Assembly: GCF_051603425.1 (NCBI RefSeq)
Contig: NZ_CP194411.1
Coordinates: forward strand, 372,001 to 436,000
Length of the DNA: 64,000 bases
Direction of reading: 5' to 3'
Source: Selenomonas sputigena_A
Lineage (GTDB): Bacteria; Bacillota; Negativicutes; Selenomonadales; Selenomonadaceae
A model generated the notes under the pieces. That model searched no databases. It was not told the origin of the DNA and was given only the letters and a program-made list of their open reading frames with translations. The translations under genes and the position numbers were made by a program. Position 1 is the first letter of the stretch, and every line of letters begins with the position of its first letter. Below are positions 47,801 through 55,366 of the stretch, piece by piece.

Positions 47801-48078
47801 GTGGCAGAGCCGCCGACAACATCCCCGTTGATAGCAGGACCTGCAGCGCCGCTCTCGCCGATTGTGACATTATTCCCGTCCTTGCTTCCTGTTTCCGTCG
47901 TTCCGTCGACACCGGCACTATGCGCCGTATCCGACGACGGAATCGTCACATCCGCCGCATACGCCACGGATTCTCCCAACAAAGAACTGACCCCCGGCAC
48001 TAAACAGGCGCCGTTCGTCGATAAGGCCAACGTCACTAAAAGCGAAAGTTTTTTCTGCGCGTTCTTCTCACTAAGCAT
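41875..48078 (-). CDS. Giant autotransporter adhesin 2
   Basis: 2067 aa. Signal sequence MLSEKNAQKKLSLLVTLALS, cleavage near AYAADV. Beta-helix passenger of GN-x-VTISGGT-x-x-GDVYGG turns, then a barrel (YAAWVAQSGTSMKVKTGSY onward) ending VNWAF. The passenger contains a long internal duplication with a period of about 1.57 kb (anchor points 45071 and 46640). The barrel and the region before it are nearly identical to the third autotransporter, pointing to recent duplication or gene conversion. AAGGAGG lies 11 nt before the ATG; the frame extends to 48195 without support. Confidence 0.93.
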   Translation of the reverse strand: MLSEKNAQKKLSLLVTLALSTNGACLVPGVSSLLGESVAYAADVTIPSSDTAHSAGVDGTTETGSKDGNNVTIGESGAAGPAINGDVVGGSATADDVANNSVAINSITLGSGQSVYGGKSASGAATGNNVTIEGGILNNSSIYGGYTAGMSNSSNNTVTITATGRGWRVYGGYAAGSVIHNIVNIEGHADETVFGGRLAGSGTAERNEIHLKNAAVSGMVIGAQGNDDASVTKNIVTLENSTVGTGGNKRHVFGGFSRGANGKADGNEVTVTDTSVTGEINAGLVLGDGSASSNKVTIAGTSTIGGAVYGGHANAQGAYATTNGILEKNEVTIQDGTVEKIVCGALSAKDGTVRENKVTISGGTLKGRIYGGVSNGNGTVKNNHVVISGGIIQGVVIGGSSDGTNAVTGNTVTISGGIFSGDVKGGESWGKTTGNTVTLGADDGTYTAMLTNSDIYGGNDASDVTDNTLNVNAKNVAVKSVNNFENYNFKLNSSIGDGDTMLTLGTGGFGRTTEWNKFKVNIEGLPGGQGQPNRTIAVLKTGTANALQFSNYAARTLITDPNSDFESALRTDTGTDTATSVLLDYNRFRNNTWTYDGTTPATGDKVYGGYSSLGHTTTNNKLTVTNTNNTSLNVYGGYTAGAGDSTNNTVTIAGTSRVKQAYGGYATAANGRAEGNTVNIETGGYADNTIFGGWAKGSVVRNIVNIEGHADWSVFGGFLAGSGTAEGNEVRGNGAEVLGYVIGAQGDVDASVTKNIVTLENSTVGTSGNVRHVTGGFSRGANGKADGNEVTVTNTAVTGEITGGLVLGDGSASSNKVTIAGTSTIKGAVYGGHANAQPGYTTTNGTLEKNEVIISGGTMEKEVYGALSFGKGTARENRVTISGGTLQKAVYGGMAYDAGTAKDNHIVISGGTFQGNVIGGASDGTNAVTGNTITISGGTFSGDIKGGLSWGGGATTGNTVTLGADDGTYTATLTNSDIYGGNDTSDVTDNTLNVNAKNVAVKSVNNFENYNFKLNSSIGDGDTMLTLGSGGFGRTIDWNKFNIVLPTAGGAPTGQITLIKTNTANALQFSNYAVRDLANNPNSDFESILRTDTGTAAATSVLLNYNRFRNNEWTYNGTNPATANEVYGGISYKDGNTTEKNKITVTGTPAAGLNFVYGGKTNGAADSKENTVTIESGTVTNVYGGFVSVGSGSATGNKVTVAGGTVTNVFGGGGLDNTVTGSMSNNRVTITGGTVTGQIVGGDSRVTTSTSNNNTVTLGGGTLDGSEVWGTSYNGTVYANTDDEIKGNTLNVQAAGLTVKKIRNFEKLNFKMTDALQNGATMLELSDPGGFGKLSSDNTDIRVKWTNVTTNVPENLDTLQGKNKITLLKALASGKLKFSDYALDSKIQGNYETVTHLDANATVNPDKTADATSVELSLNRFKNGNRTLNAASTLDNNEFYAGISEYGAGTEYNHLEIDAAPAGLDAAYAGKTEGEAGGSHHNELVVKGNAGITARSFIAAGYIHNVDNTANAADNVTTLTETDAANMFTGKVFGGKTEGTGNALRNTVNVLRKVTGDIVGGYAAKGAASYNTVNLGAVDVTGDVYGGQVEPVQPNVQTRNNTINLFGTKVTGKVFGGNKEAAGNTLAVHAPGTEINDFENIENLNFYLPEGASASMPTMLKLGTDTKNIRGLKLGVGLAGGARTLKANDTLSLMKVAEKPDHTSGTLTTDDTLTNALEGQQGVSMRYKFALAKRGTDELVATVSEAKLNEATKSLVETRAAAMDFYNSGVNSLVGSGLSAAASAVAAEAAESGKAGGPASSGAATDYAAWVAQSGTSMKVKTGSYADVRGYNLNVGFARKIAQKDGTLLFGPFVEYGRGNYDSYLDDGTHGDGKTRYIGAGLLARKDGQDGTYFEGSIRAGRMKSDYTGNIAGVDTSYDISHPYYGFHLGLGRVTKLKGGASVDTYLKYFYAHQNDADATLATGETYKFDDVNSSRLRLGVRYTKGDNPENQVYAGIAWEYEFDGDARASYQGMDTPSPSLKGSSGVLELGARFAPKDSNVSYELNLNGWAGKRRGVSGGGSVNWAF
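45071..46640 (-). repeat. Internal tandem duplication in autotransporter 2 (one period)
   Basis: The block around 45071 (SVNNFENYNFKLNSSIGDGD, TLNVNAKNVAVK) recurs at 46640, offset 1569 bp, and the flanking turns (EKNEV, ENRVTISGG, DGTNAVTGN, LTNSDIYGGND) recur in the same order. Boundaries are approximate: copies span roughly 44.7-46.2 and 46.25-47.65 kb. Confidence 0.75.
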
Positions 48079-48226
48079 ACGATATGATTCCTCCTTGTAC
48101 ACTTGAGGAGCATCCTCCCCATCGCTCCTCCGGCTTTGGCAAGTCCATGCTCTAGCCATAGCCCCTGTCTTCTGTTCATAACGAAGAGCTGGCATTTAAC
48201 CATAAAAATCCGATATCATAAGATAA

Positions 48227-48256
48227 ATCATACCATCTTATAGAGCTGTTTGTCTA
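48227..48256 (-). promoter_or_regulatory. Promoter of autotransporter 2
   Basis: Minus-strand TAGACA, 18-nt spacer, TATGAT, in the context GGTATGATTT shared with autotransporter 3. Confidence 0.6.
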
Positions 48257-48363
48257 GTTCTTTTCTCATATATTTTGGACGGGCAAGGACATGACTCTTA
48301 ACAAAAGGCAAAACCTTCTCTCAAGCGAGTCTGCGATAAAATCCTCTCCTTGCACGGCGCTAA

Positions 48364-48407
48364 GACAAGAAGAGAACCGGGCAATGTTCTTCCCGGTTCT
48401 CTTCTTG
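48364..48407 (-). terminator. Hairpin terminator of autotransporter 3
   Basis: 17-bp perfect stem (acaagaagagaaccggg), 10-nt loop, 26 bp after the stop; exit CTTCTTGTCTTAG is only partly T-rich. Confidence 0.65.
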
Positions 48408-48432
48408 TATGCTTTTCCGTCCCGATCTCGCA

Positions 48433-51400
48433 TCAGAACGTCCAGTTGACGCTAACACCGCCGGAAACACCGCGGCGCTTGCCGGCCCAACCGTTGAGGT
48501 TGAGCTCATAGCTGACGTTGCTGTCCTTCGGTGCGAAGCGCGCACCGAGTTCGAGAACGCCGCTGGAGCCTTTGAGGCTCGGGCTGGGCGTGTCCATGCC
48601 CTGGTAGCTTGCCCTTGCATCGCCGTCGAATTCATACTCCCAGGCAATGCCTGCGTAGACCTGGCTCTCAGGGCTGTCGCCCTTCGTATAGCGCACACCG
48701 AGGCGCAGACGGCTCGAATCGACATCGTCGAACTTATACGTTTCACCCGTTGCGAGCGTGGCGTCCGCATCGTTCTGGTGCGCGTAGAAGTACTTGAGGT
48801 AGGTGTCAACGGAAGCGCCGCCCTTGAGCTTCGTCACACGACCAAGGCCGAGATGGAAGCCGTAGTAGGGATGCGAGATGTCGTAGCTCGTATCGACGCC
48901 CGCAATATTGCCCGTGTAATCGCTCTTCATGCGTCCGGCACGGATGCTGCCTTCGAAGTAGGTTCCGTCTCCTGCCCATCCTTTCTCGCCAGCAAGCCTG
49001 CACCGATATAGCGCGTCTTACCGTCGCCGTGCGTACCGTCATCGAGGTAGGAATCGTAGTTGCCGCGACCGTATTCGACAAAGGGGCCAAAGAGCAGTGC
49101 GCCGTCCTTCTGCGCGATTTTGCGTGCAAAGCCGACATTGAGATTGTAGCCGCGGACATCCGCATAAGAACCGGTCTCCACTCTCATGCTCGTGCCGCTC
49201 TGTGCTACCCAGGACGCATAATCGGTATCTGCACCGGAGGATGCAGACCCGGCTGCCTTGCCGCTCTCTGCCGCTTCCGCCGCCACAGCCGATGCAGCTG
49301 CCGAGAGACCGCTGCCCACGAGGCTGTTGACGCCGCTGTTGTAGAAGTCCATGGCGGCAGCCCTCGTTTCAACCAACGACTTGGTTGCTTCGTTCAATTT
49401 CGCCTCGGAAACGGTGGCGACAAGCTCATCCGTGCCGCGCTTGGCAAGCGCGAACTTGTAGCGCATCGATACACCCTGCTGTCCTTCGAGCGCATTCGTC
49501 AGCGTATCGTCCGTCGTCAGCGTGCCGCTCGTGTGGTCGGGCTTTTCCGCGACTTTCATGAGGCTGAGCGTATCATTCGCCTTCAGTGTCCGCGCCCCGC
49601 CGGCGAGGCCGACGCCAAGCTTCAGCCCCCGGATATCCTTCGTGTCCGTGCCCAGCTTGAGCATCGTAGGCATGGCCGCACTCGCGCCTTCCGGCAGGTA
49701 GAAATTGAGCTTTTCGATGTTGGCAAAATCTTTAATCTCCGTGCCCGACGCATGAACGGCGAGCGTATTGCCCGCAGCCTCCTTGTTGCCGCCGTAAACA
49801 ACGTCCCTCACCTTCGTCCCGAAGAGATTGATCGTGTTGTTTCGTGTTTGCGCATCAGCAGAAAGCGGTGCACCCGAACCGTCTACACCAATCTGGCCGC
49901 CGTAGACATTGCCGTGAACCTCGACGGCACCGAGGTTCACGGTATTGTACGAGGCTGCGCCCTTGGCCGCATAGCCGCCGACGATATCGCCCGTGACATT
50001 GCGCAGGACGTTGACCATATTGCGCAGCGCATTTCCTGCGCCGACCGTCTTGCCGCCAAAGACTTTGCCTGTGAACGTATTCGCTGCATCAGTCTCCGTG
50101 AGCGTCGTCGTATTGTCCGCGGCATCTGCCGTGTTGTCTGCATTGCTGATATAGCCGGCGGCGATTACCGGGATCTGAATCGGCGCCCCGCCCTTTACGA
50201 CAAGCTCGTTATGATGGGAGCCGCCGTGCGTGTTTGAAACGCCTGATGTGCCTTCCGTCTTGCCGCCGTAGGCAGCGTCAAGGCCCGCCGCAGCAGGTAT
50301 GGCGTCAATCTCAAGATGGTTGTACTCCGTGCCCGCGCCATACGCGGAAATGCCGGCATAAAATTCGTTGTTGTCGAAGGTGCTTGCCGCGTTAAGCGTA
50401 CGATTGCCGTTCTTGAAACGGTTGAGCGAGAGTTCCACAGATGTGGCGTCTGCCGTCTTGTCGGGATTAACCGTCGCATTAGCGTCAAGATGCGTGACAG
50501 TCTCATAATTTCCCTGAATTTTTGAATCCAGGGCATATTCCGAGAATTTGAGTTTACCAGAAGCCAGCGCCTTGAGGAGGGTAATCTTATTCTTGCCCTG
50601 CAAGGTGTCGAGGTTTTCAGGCACATTAGTCGTGACATTTGTCCATTTTACGCGAACATCCGTAGTATCCGATGACAGCTGTCCAAAGCCGCCCGGTTCG
50701 GACAGCTCGAGCATGGTAGCACCGTTCTGGAGTGCGTCCGTCATCTTGAAGTTCAGCTTCTCGAAGTTGCGGATCTTCTTCACCGTCAAACCCGCTGCCT
50801 GCACGTTCAGCGTATTGCCCTTGATCTTTTCATCGTCATTGGCATAGACAGTGCCGTTATAGCTTGTGCCCCAGACCTCTGATCCCGTGAGCGTACCGCC
50901 GCCAGGCGTGACGGTATTGTTGTTCGACGTGCTCGTCGTGACGCGCGAATCGCCGCCGACAATTTGTCCCGTGACCGTGCCGCCCGTAATCGTGACGGTG
51001 TTCTCCGACATATCGCCTGCCGCAGCGGGAGTTCCGCCGCCGCCGATGACGTTCGCGACCTCGCCGCCCTCAACAGTGACCTCGTTGCCCGTCGCCGAGC
51101 CGTTCGCACCGGATACAGCGCCGCCCATGGCATTCGTGACCGTGCCGCCTTTGATGAAGACGCGATTCTTCGATGCAACTCCGTCCGTCTTGCCAGTATA
51201 GCCGCCGTTGATGTTGGCAATCGAGCCTGCGCCCGTGCTCTCGATCGTGACCTGGTTCTCCTTTGAGTCAGCCGCACCGTTGGTCTTGCCGCCGTAAACG
51301 AAATTGAGATTCGTCGACGGAACGCCCGTCACCGTAATCTTGTTGTTATAGGTCGTATTCCCGTCCCTATAGGAGATACCGCCGGCAACTTCGGTTGCCG

Positions 51401-53801
51401 TTGCCGGATTCGTACCGTCATACGTCCACTCGTTGTTTCTGAAGATATTGTAATTCATGATGACGGATGTAGCCGTGCGCGTCCCCGTATCCGTGCCCAT
51501 GAAATATTCGGTATTCTCGGTGCTGCCGAGATCGCGCGGCGCATAGCCATCCTTGAACGTCAGCGCATTCGCATCCTCGCTCCTGATAAGCGTGATTGTG
51601 CCATTCGGCCGCCCGGTCAGCCCTGTCGTATCCACGCCGAAGTTGTTGTTCCAGTCGATCTCCCTGCCGAAGCCGCCGTTACGCAATGTCAGCATCGTAT
51701 CGCCGCTCGCGAGGCTATTGTTCAGCTTGAAGTTATACTTGTCAAAGTTGTTGACGGACTTCACCGCAACATTCTTCGCCTGCACATTGAGCGTATTGCC
51801 CGAAACAGGGCCACTCGTCGCATCACCGCCATAAATATTGGCATTCGTGAGATCCGCTGCCGATAAATCATGATGCGTATCATCACCAAAGTTGACAATG
51901 TTGTTGTTCTGATTGCCTCCGGCGTTCGTCAGACTACCATAGACGGCCTGGGTAATCTTGCCGCCCGTGATCGTGACCTCGTTCTCTGACGACTCACCGC
52001 TTGCCAGTGCACCTTCGACAACCTTTGCCTCGCCGCCGTGGAAGAACGTCTTGTTTTTCCTGGCAGCCCCCGTGCCGTTGGTAAAGCCCGCGCGCACAAC
52101 ATCGGCCTTGCCGCCATGGAAATGCACTTCGTTTTCCGTTACATCAGCATTGTTGGCATTATAGTCGACATATCCGCCTTCGACAGCTTCGAATTCGCCG
52201 CCGCGAATGGTCGTGATATTCTTCTTGACCGCACCGCCGCCCAGTGTGTAACCGGCATACACTTTTTGCATGCCGCCGTTCTCGACGATGACCTTATTAT
52301 CGGAAACCTCTCCCGCATTTTGATCGTTTGTAATCGCGCCGCCATAGGCAAGCCCGATGCCAGTCGTTCCTGTACTCTCCACGGTCAGCGTATTATTCGT
52401 CGAATTACCCGCTGTTCCTGCCGTCTCTGCACCATAAGCAGCGCCCAATCCGCCGGAAGGAAGCGCCTTGATCGTCAGCTTATTGTTGTTCGTCGTATTG
52501 CCGAGACTCGAATAGCCGCCGTAGAGCTCATTGCCCGTAAGCGCCGTGCCGTTATACGTCGCGTCGGCGTTCTGGAAGCGATCGACGCTTGCCTTGATGA
52601 GCGAGGCAATGTGTTCTCCAAAGAATGTATGACCATTCGACTCCATGTGGTATTCATAGTCGCCCGTCGTACCCTTTTTGCCGCCGGTCGTATAGTTGCC
52701 GATCTTCATATCTGAGCCGGAATATGCATGGAGCAGGTTGATATTCCCGATACGTCCGTATTTTGTCTTGTCCGTATCGTTTTCCTTACCCGTCAGGGAG
52801 AAGTTCTTCCAATCAAACGCTTTGCCGTAGCCCAACCCGAAGTTGCCCGTATCCATCGTCAGCATGGTAGAACCTGCTGTGACCGATTTCGTCAGGTTAA
52901 AGTTAATCTTCTCGAAGTTACGAACTTTGTCCAGACGAATGCCCGAGGCATTGACATTCAGCGTATTGCCCTTGATCTTATCGCTGTCATTATCCTGTAC
53001 CTGCCCGCCGTAGCTCGTTCCCCAGATTTCCGCACGATTGAGATTGGCACTGAAATTGCCATTTTCATCACCGAGATTGACAATATTGCCATTCGACGTA
53101 CTCGAAAGATTGCGCGAATCACCCGCATAGATCTTGTTGTTGTTGTTCAGTGCGCCGCCCGTGATAGTGACGGTATTGCCCGACATATTTCCTGTTACGC
53201 CGTTCATACCGCCGCCGCCGATGATGACACCGCCCGAGGAAAACGTGCCGCCATTGATATTGACCGTATTGCCTGTGGCGCTGCCCGTACCGGCAGTCCG
53301 TGCCAATCCGCCCCATACATAGCTCAGATTGCCACCCGAAACAGTGACCGTATTGCCCTGAGCACCGCCGGACGCACCTGTAGTCGCTCCGCCAATCAGC
53401 GAAGTTGCACTGCCGCCTTTGAAGATGACCGTATTATTCGATGCCGTTCCCGTAGCACGACCGCCAAAGATTGTGCCGTTTCCTGCTGCCGTCGCCTGGA
53501 TGCTGTTGATCGTGACGGTATTGCCCGATGCATTCGCCGACGTGCCGCCAGCAACATTGCCGCCGATGACGGGATGATCACCACCCCCCTCTGCACCGAT
53601 TGTGACCGTATTGTTGTCCGTCGTACCGCCGATAACGTCACCGGGACGATCATCCGACACTCCGACCGTCACATCCGCCGCATGCGCCACGGATTCTCCC
53701 CACGGCGAGTCGACCCCCATCGTCAGGCAGGCTCCGCCCGTCGATAAAGCCAACGTCACTAAAAGCGAAAGCCTTTTCTGCGCTTTCTTCTCACTAAACA
53801 T
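48433..53801 (-). pseudogene. Autotransporter adhesin 3, barrel frameshifted by a GA duplication
   Basis: Signal sequence MFSEKKAQKRLSLLVTLALS, cleavage near AHAADV, then a beta-helix passenger as in its paralogues. At 48967-48971 the minus strand reads CAGGAGACGG where autotransporter 2 has CAGGACGG. This extra GA shifts the frame, and translation stops at 48927 after KDGQETEPTSKAASVPDA. The rest of the barrel (KSDYTGNIAGVDTSYDIS to VNWTF) is intact in another frame down to 48433. Without about 175 barrel residues the product could not insert. Phase-variable slippage, a recent mutation, or a sequence error are all possible. The intact total would be about 1788 aa. Confidence 0.88.
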
Positions 53802-53934
53802 AAAATATGATTCCTCCTTGTGCACCAGAGGAGCGCCGTCCCACTTGCCCCTCTCCTCTCCGGCCTCGGCAGCTCCATGCTTTGGCCGTTTTCATCACCT
53901 TTTGCAGGCAATGAAATTCAATTTCATAAAGCAA

Positions 53935-53964
53935 ATCATACCACTTAACGAGGGTTATTGTTCA
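53935..53964 (-). promoter_or_regulatory. Promoter of autotransporter 3
   Basis: Minus-strand TGAACA, 18-nt spacer, TATGAT, in the context GGTATGATTT as for autotransporter 2. Confidence 0.6.
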
Positions 53965-54101
53965 GTCCTTTTTTCATACATTTCAAAAACGCAGGGACGT
54001 AAACCTTAAGGAAATGCGCAGGTTTTCTTCATGTAAAATATTTCTCGGTGGAGGCTGCAGAAAAAGAAAGAGCCCTATCCCCTATAATGTATGCTCCAAA
54101 A

Positions 54102-54130
54102 TTGACGAACCCTTTGCAGTATCTTATAAT
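54102..54130 (+). promoter_or_regulatory. Promoter of the rpiR-type regulator
   Basis: TTGACG (54102-54107), 17-nt spacer, TATAAT (54125-54130), 46 bp before the ATG. Confidence 0.75.
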
Positions 54131-54175
54131 TTTATTGAAACTATCTCTATCGCTGTACGGGAAAGGAGTGTTTTT

Positions 54176-54952
54176 ATGCGTCTGGCAGAACGCATCAATA
54201 TGCATTTGCAGGAGCTCGGCGAGGCGGACAGGAGCATCTGGCGCTTTATTGACAACCACAAGGAAACCGCCTGCCACACCTCGATTCACGAGCTTTCCCG
54301 TGCGTGCGCCGTTTCGAGCGCCTCGGTCGTGCGCTTCGCGCAGAAGCTCGGCTTCGAGGGATTCGGCGAGATGAAGGCACTGCTCAAGATGGAACTGGAG
54401 GCAGGCGCTGTGCCGGAGCGCGATGTCACGAAGGCGCTCGGCCGCTTCTACGACCAGACGTGGCGCGAGCTCATGGGGCGCGACTACAGCCGCGCGAGCC
54501 GTCTGATGCATGAGGCGCACCGGGTCTTTGCCTACGCCTCGGGCTATGTGCAGAACAATGTCATGCAGGAGTTCAAACGCCTTTTTCTTTATGACAATAT
54601 CTTTGTCTGCGAGATCGCGGGACGCGAGGAGTTCTATTCTGTCTATCAGACGGCAGGGCCGGACGATCTCTTCGTCTTCATCTCGCTTTCGGGAGAATCC
54701 GAGCGTGTCAAGGAGTTTTCCGAACAGCTGAATCTCAAGGGTGTGCCGCTGCTCGCCATCACGCAGATGCAGCACAACACGCTCGCAAGCCGCTCGACGG
54801 AAAACCTCTACATCATGCCCGCCCAGTTTAACCTGCCCGAGAACGAGGCGCGGCTTCAGTTCAAGTCGATGCTCGCCTACTTCCTGCTGCTTGAGATCTG
54901 GTACGTCCATTACCGCCTGTACCGTGGGAAGCAGGAGGAGATTTCAACGTAA
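54176..54952 (+). CDS. RpiR/MurR-family transcriptional regulator
   Basis: 258 aa. N-terminal HTH (about 1-75) with SIHELSRACAVSSASVVRFA and KLGFEGFGEMK, then a SIS sugar-phosphate-binding domain (about 105-240) with FAYASGYVQNNVMQEF, FISLSGESERVKEF and LLAITQMQHNTLA. AAAGGAG precedes the ATG; the frame extends upstream to 54014 without support. Encoded just before an alpha-glucoside PTS operon, so probably its regulator sensing a glucose-phosphate. Its TAA stop is the first triplet of a dispersed repeat. Confidence 0.88.
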   Translation: MRLAERINMHLQELGEADRSIWRFIDNHKETACHTSIHELSRACAVSSASVVRFAQKLGFEGFGEMKALLKMELEAGAVPERDVTKALGRFYDQTWRELMGRDYSRASRLMHEAHRVFAYASGYVQNNVMQEFKRLFLYDNIFVCEIAGREEFYSVYQTAGPDDLFVFISLSGESERVKEFSEQLNLKGVPLLAITQMQHNTLASRSTENLYIMPAQFNLPENEARLQFKSMLAYFLLLEIWYVHYRLYRGKQEEIST

Positions 54953-55056
54953 GTTACACGCACAAACGTACACTTCGTGGACATTGTCCTCACGCCCTTA
55001 CAGAAGCCTGGCCAATCGGTCTGCGCCTTCGGCTTGACCTCTTGGGGCTTCTTGTA
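54950..55056 (-). repeat. Dispersed mini-ORF repeat, family 1, on the rpiR stop codon
   Basis: Minus-strand core KKPQEVKPKAQTDWPGFCKG followed by the gtggac-type end (acacgcacaaacgtacac). It starts exactly at the TAA of the upstream gene, as the 27088 array does. Confidence 0.85.
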
Positions 55057-55226
55057 AGCTTTCAGGACATATGTTCAGCCGCCACGTGAAACGGCTCGGG
55101 GGCTTTTGATTCCGTCTCCTGCTCCGGCACATCACAACATCGTGCTGTACATATGTCCTCACGCCCTTACAGAAGCCTGGCCAATCGGTCTGCGCCTTCG
55201 GCTTGACCTCTTGGGGCTTCTTGTAA
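55056..55226 (-). repeat. Composite mini-ORF/hairpin element, family 1
   Basis: Minus-strand core (55226-55161, KKPQEVKPKAQTDWPGFCKG), then arms gaggacatatgtacag (55160-55145) and ctgaacatatgtcct (55078-55064) around about 66 nt, then the aagctt end. It is tandem with the copy at 54950 and fills most of the gap between the regulator and the PTS gene. Confidence 0.85.
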
Positions 55227-55276
55227 CAAGTTTCATCCGCTGTACTTCCTTCCATTTTTCGTACATAGCACCCAAA

Positions 55277-55310
55277 TGCCACAAAACACTTGCTTTTGCG
55301 GCGTTTTTTT
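55277..55310 (+). terminator. Terminator upstream of the PTS gene
   Basis: gccacaaaa / ttttgcggc hairpin (one mismatch) followed by a run of seven T. It could end regulator read-through or act as an attenuator; it overlaps the proposed PTS promoter. Confidence 0.65.
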
Positions 55311-55318
55311 ATTATGGT
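55290..55318 (+). promoter_or_regulatory. Candidate promoter of the alpha-glucoside operon
   Basis: TTGCTT (55290-55295), 17-nt spacer, TATGGT (55313-55318); moderate match. Confidence 0.4.
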
Positions 55319-55366
55319 ATAGATAACGGTTTTACCTTATATCAAAACATTCAAGGAGGCAGGCTC

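Noticed and set aside
54998..55282. 94-codon minus-strand gene upstream of the PTS gene
   Set aside because: Almost wholly repeat DNA (two family-1 elements); no ribosome site. Treated as part of the element, not a gene.
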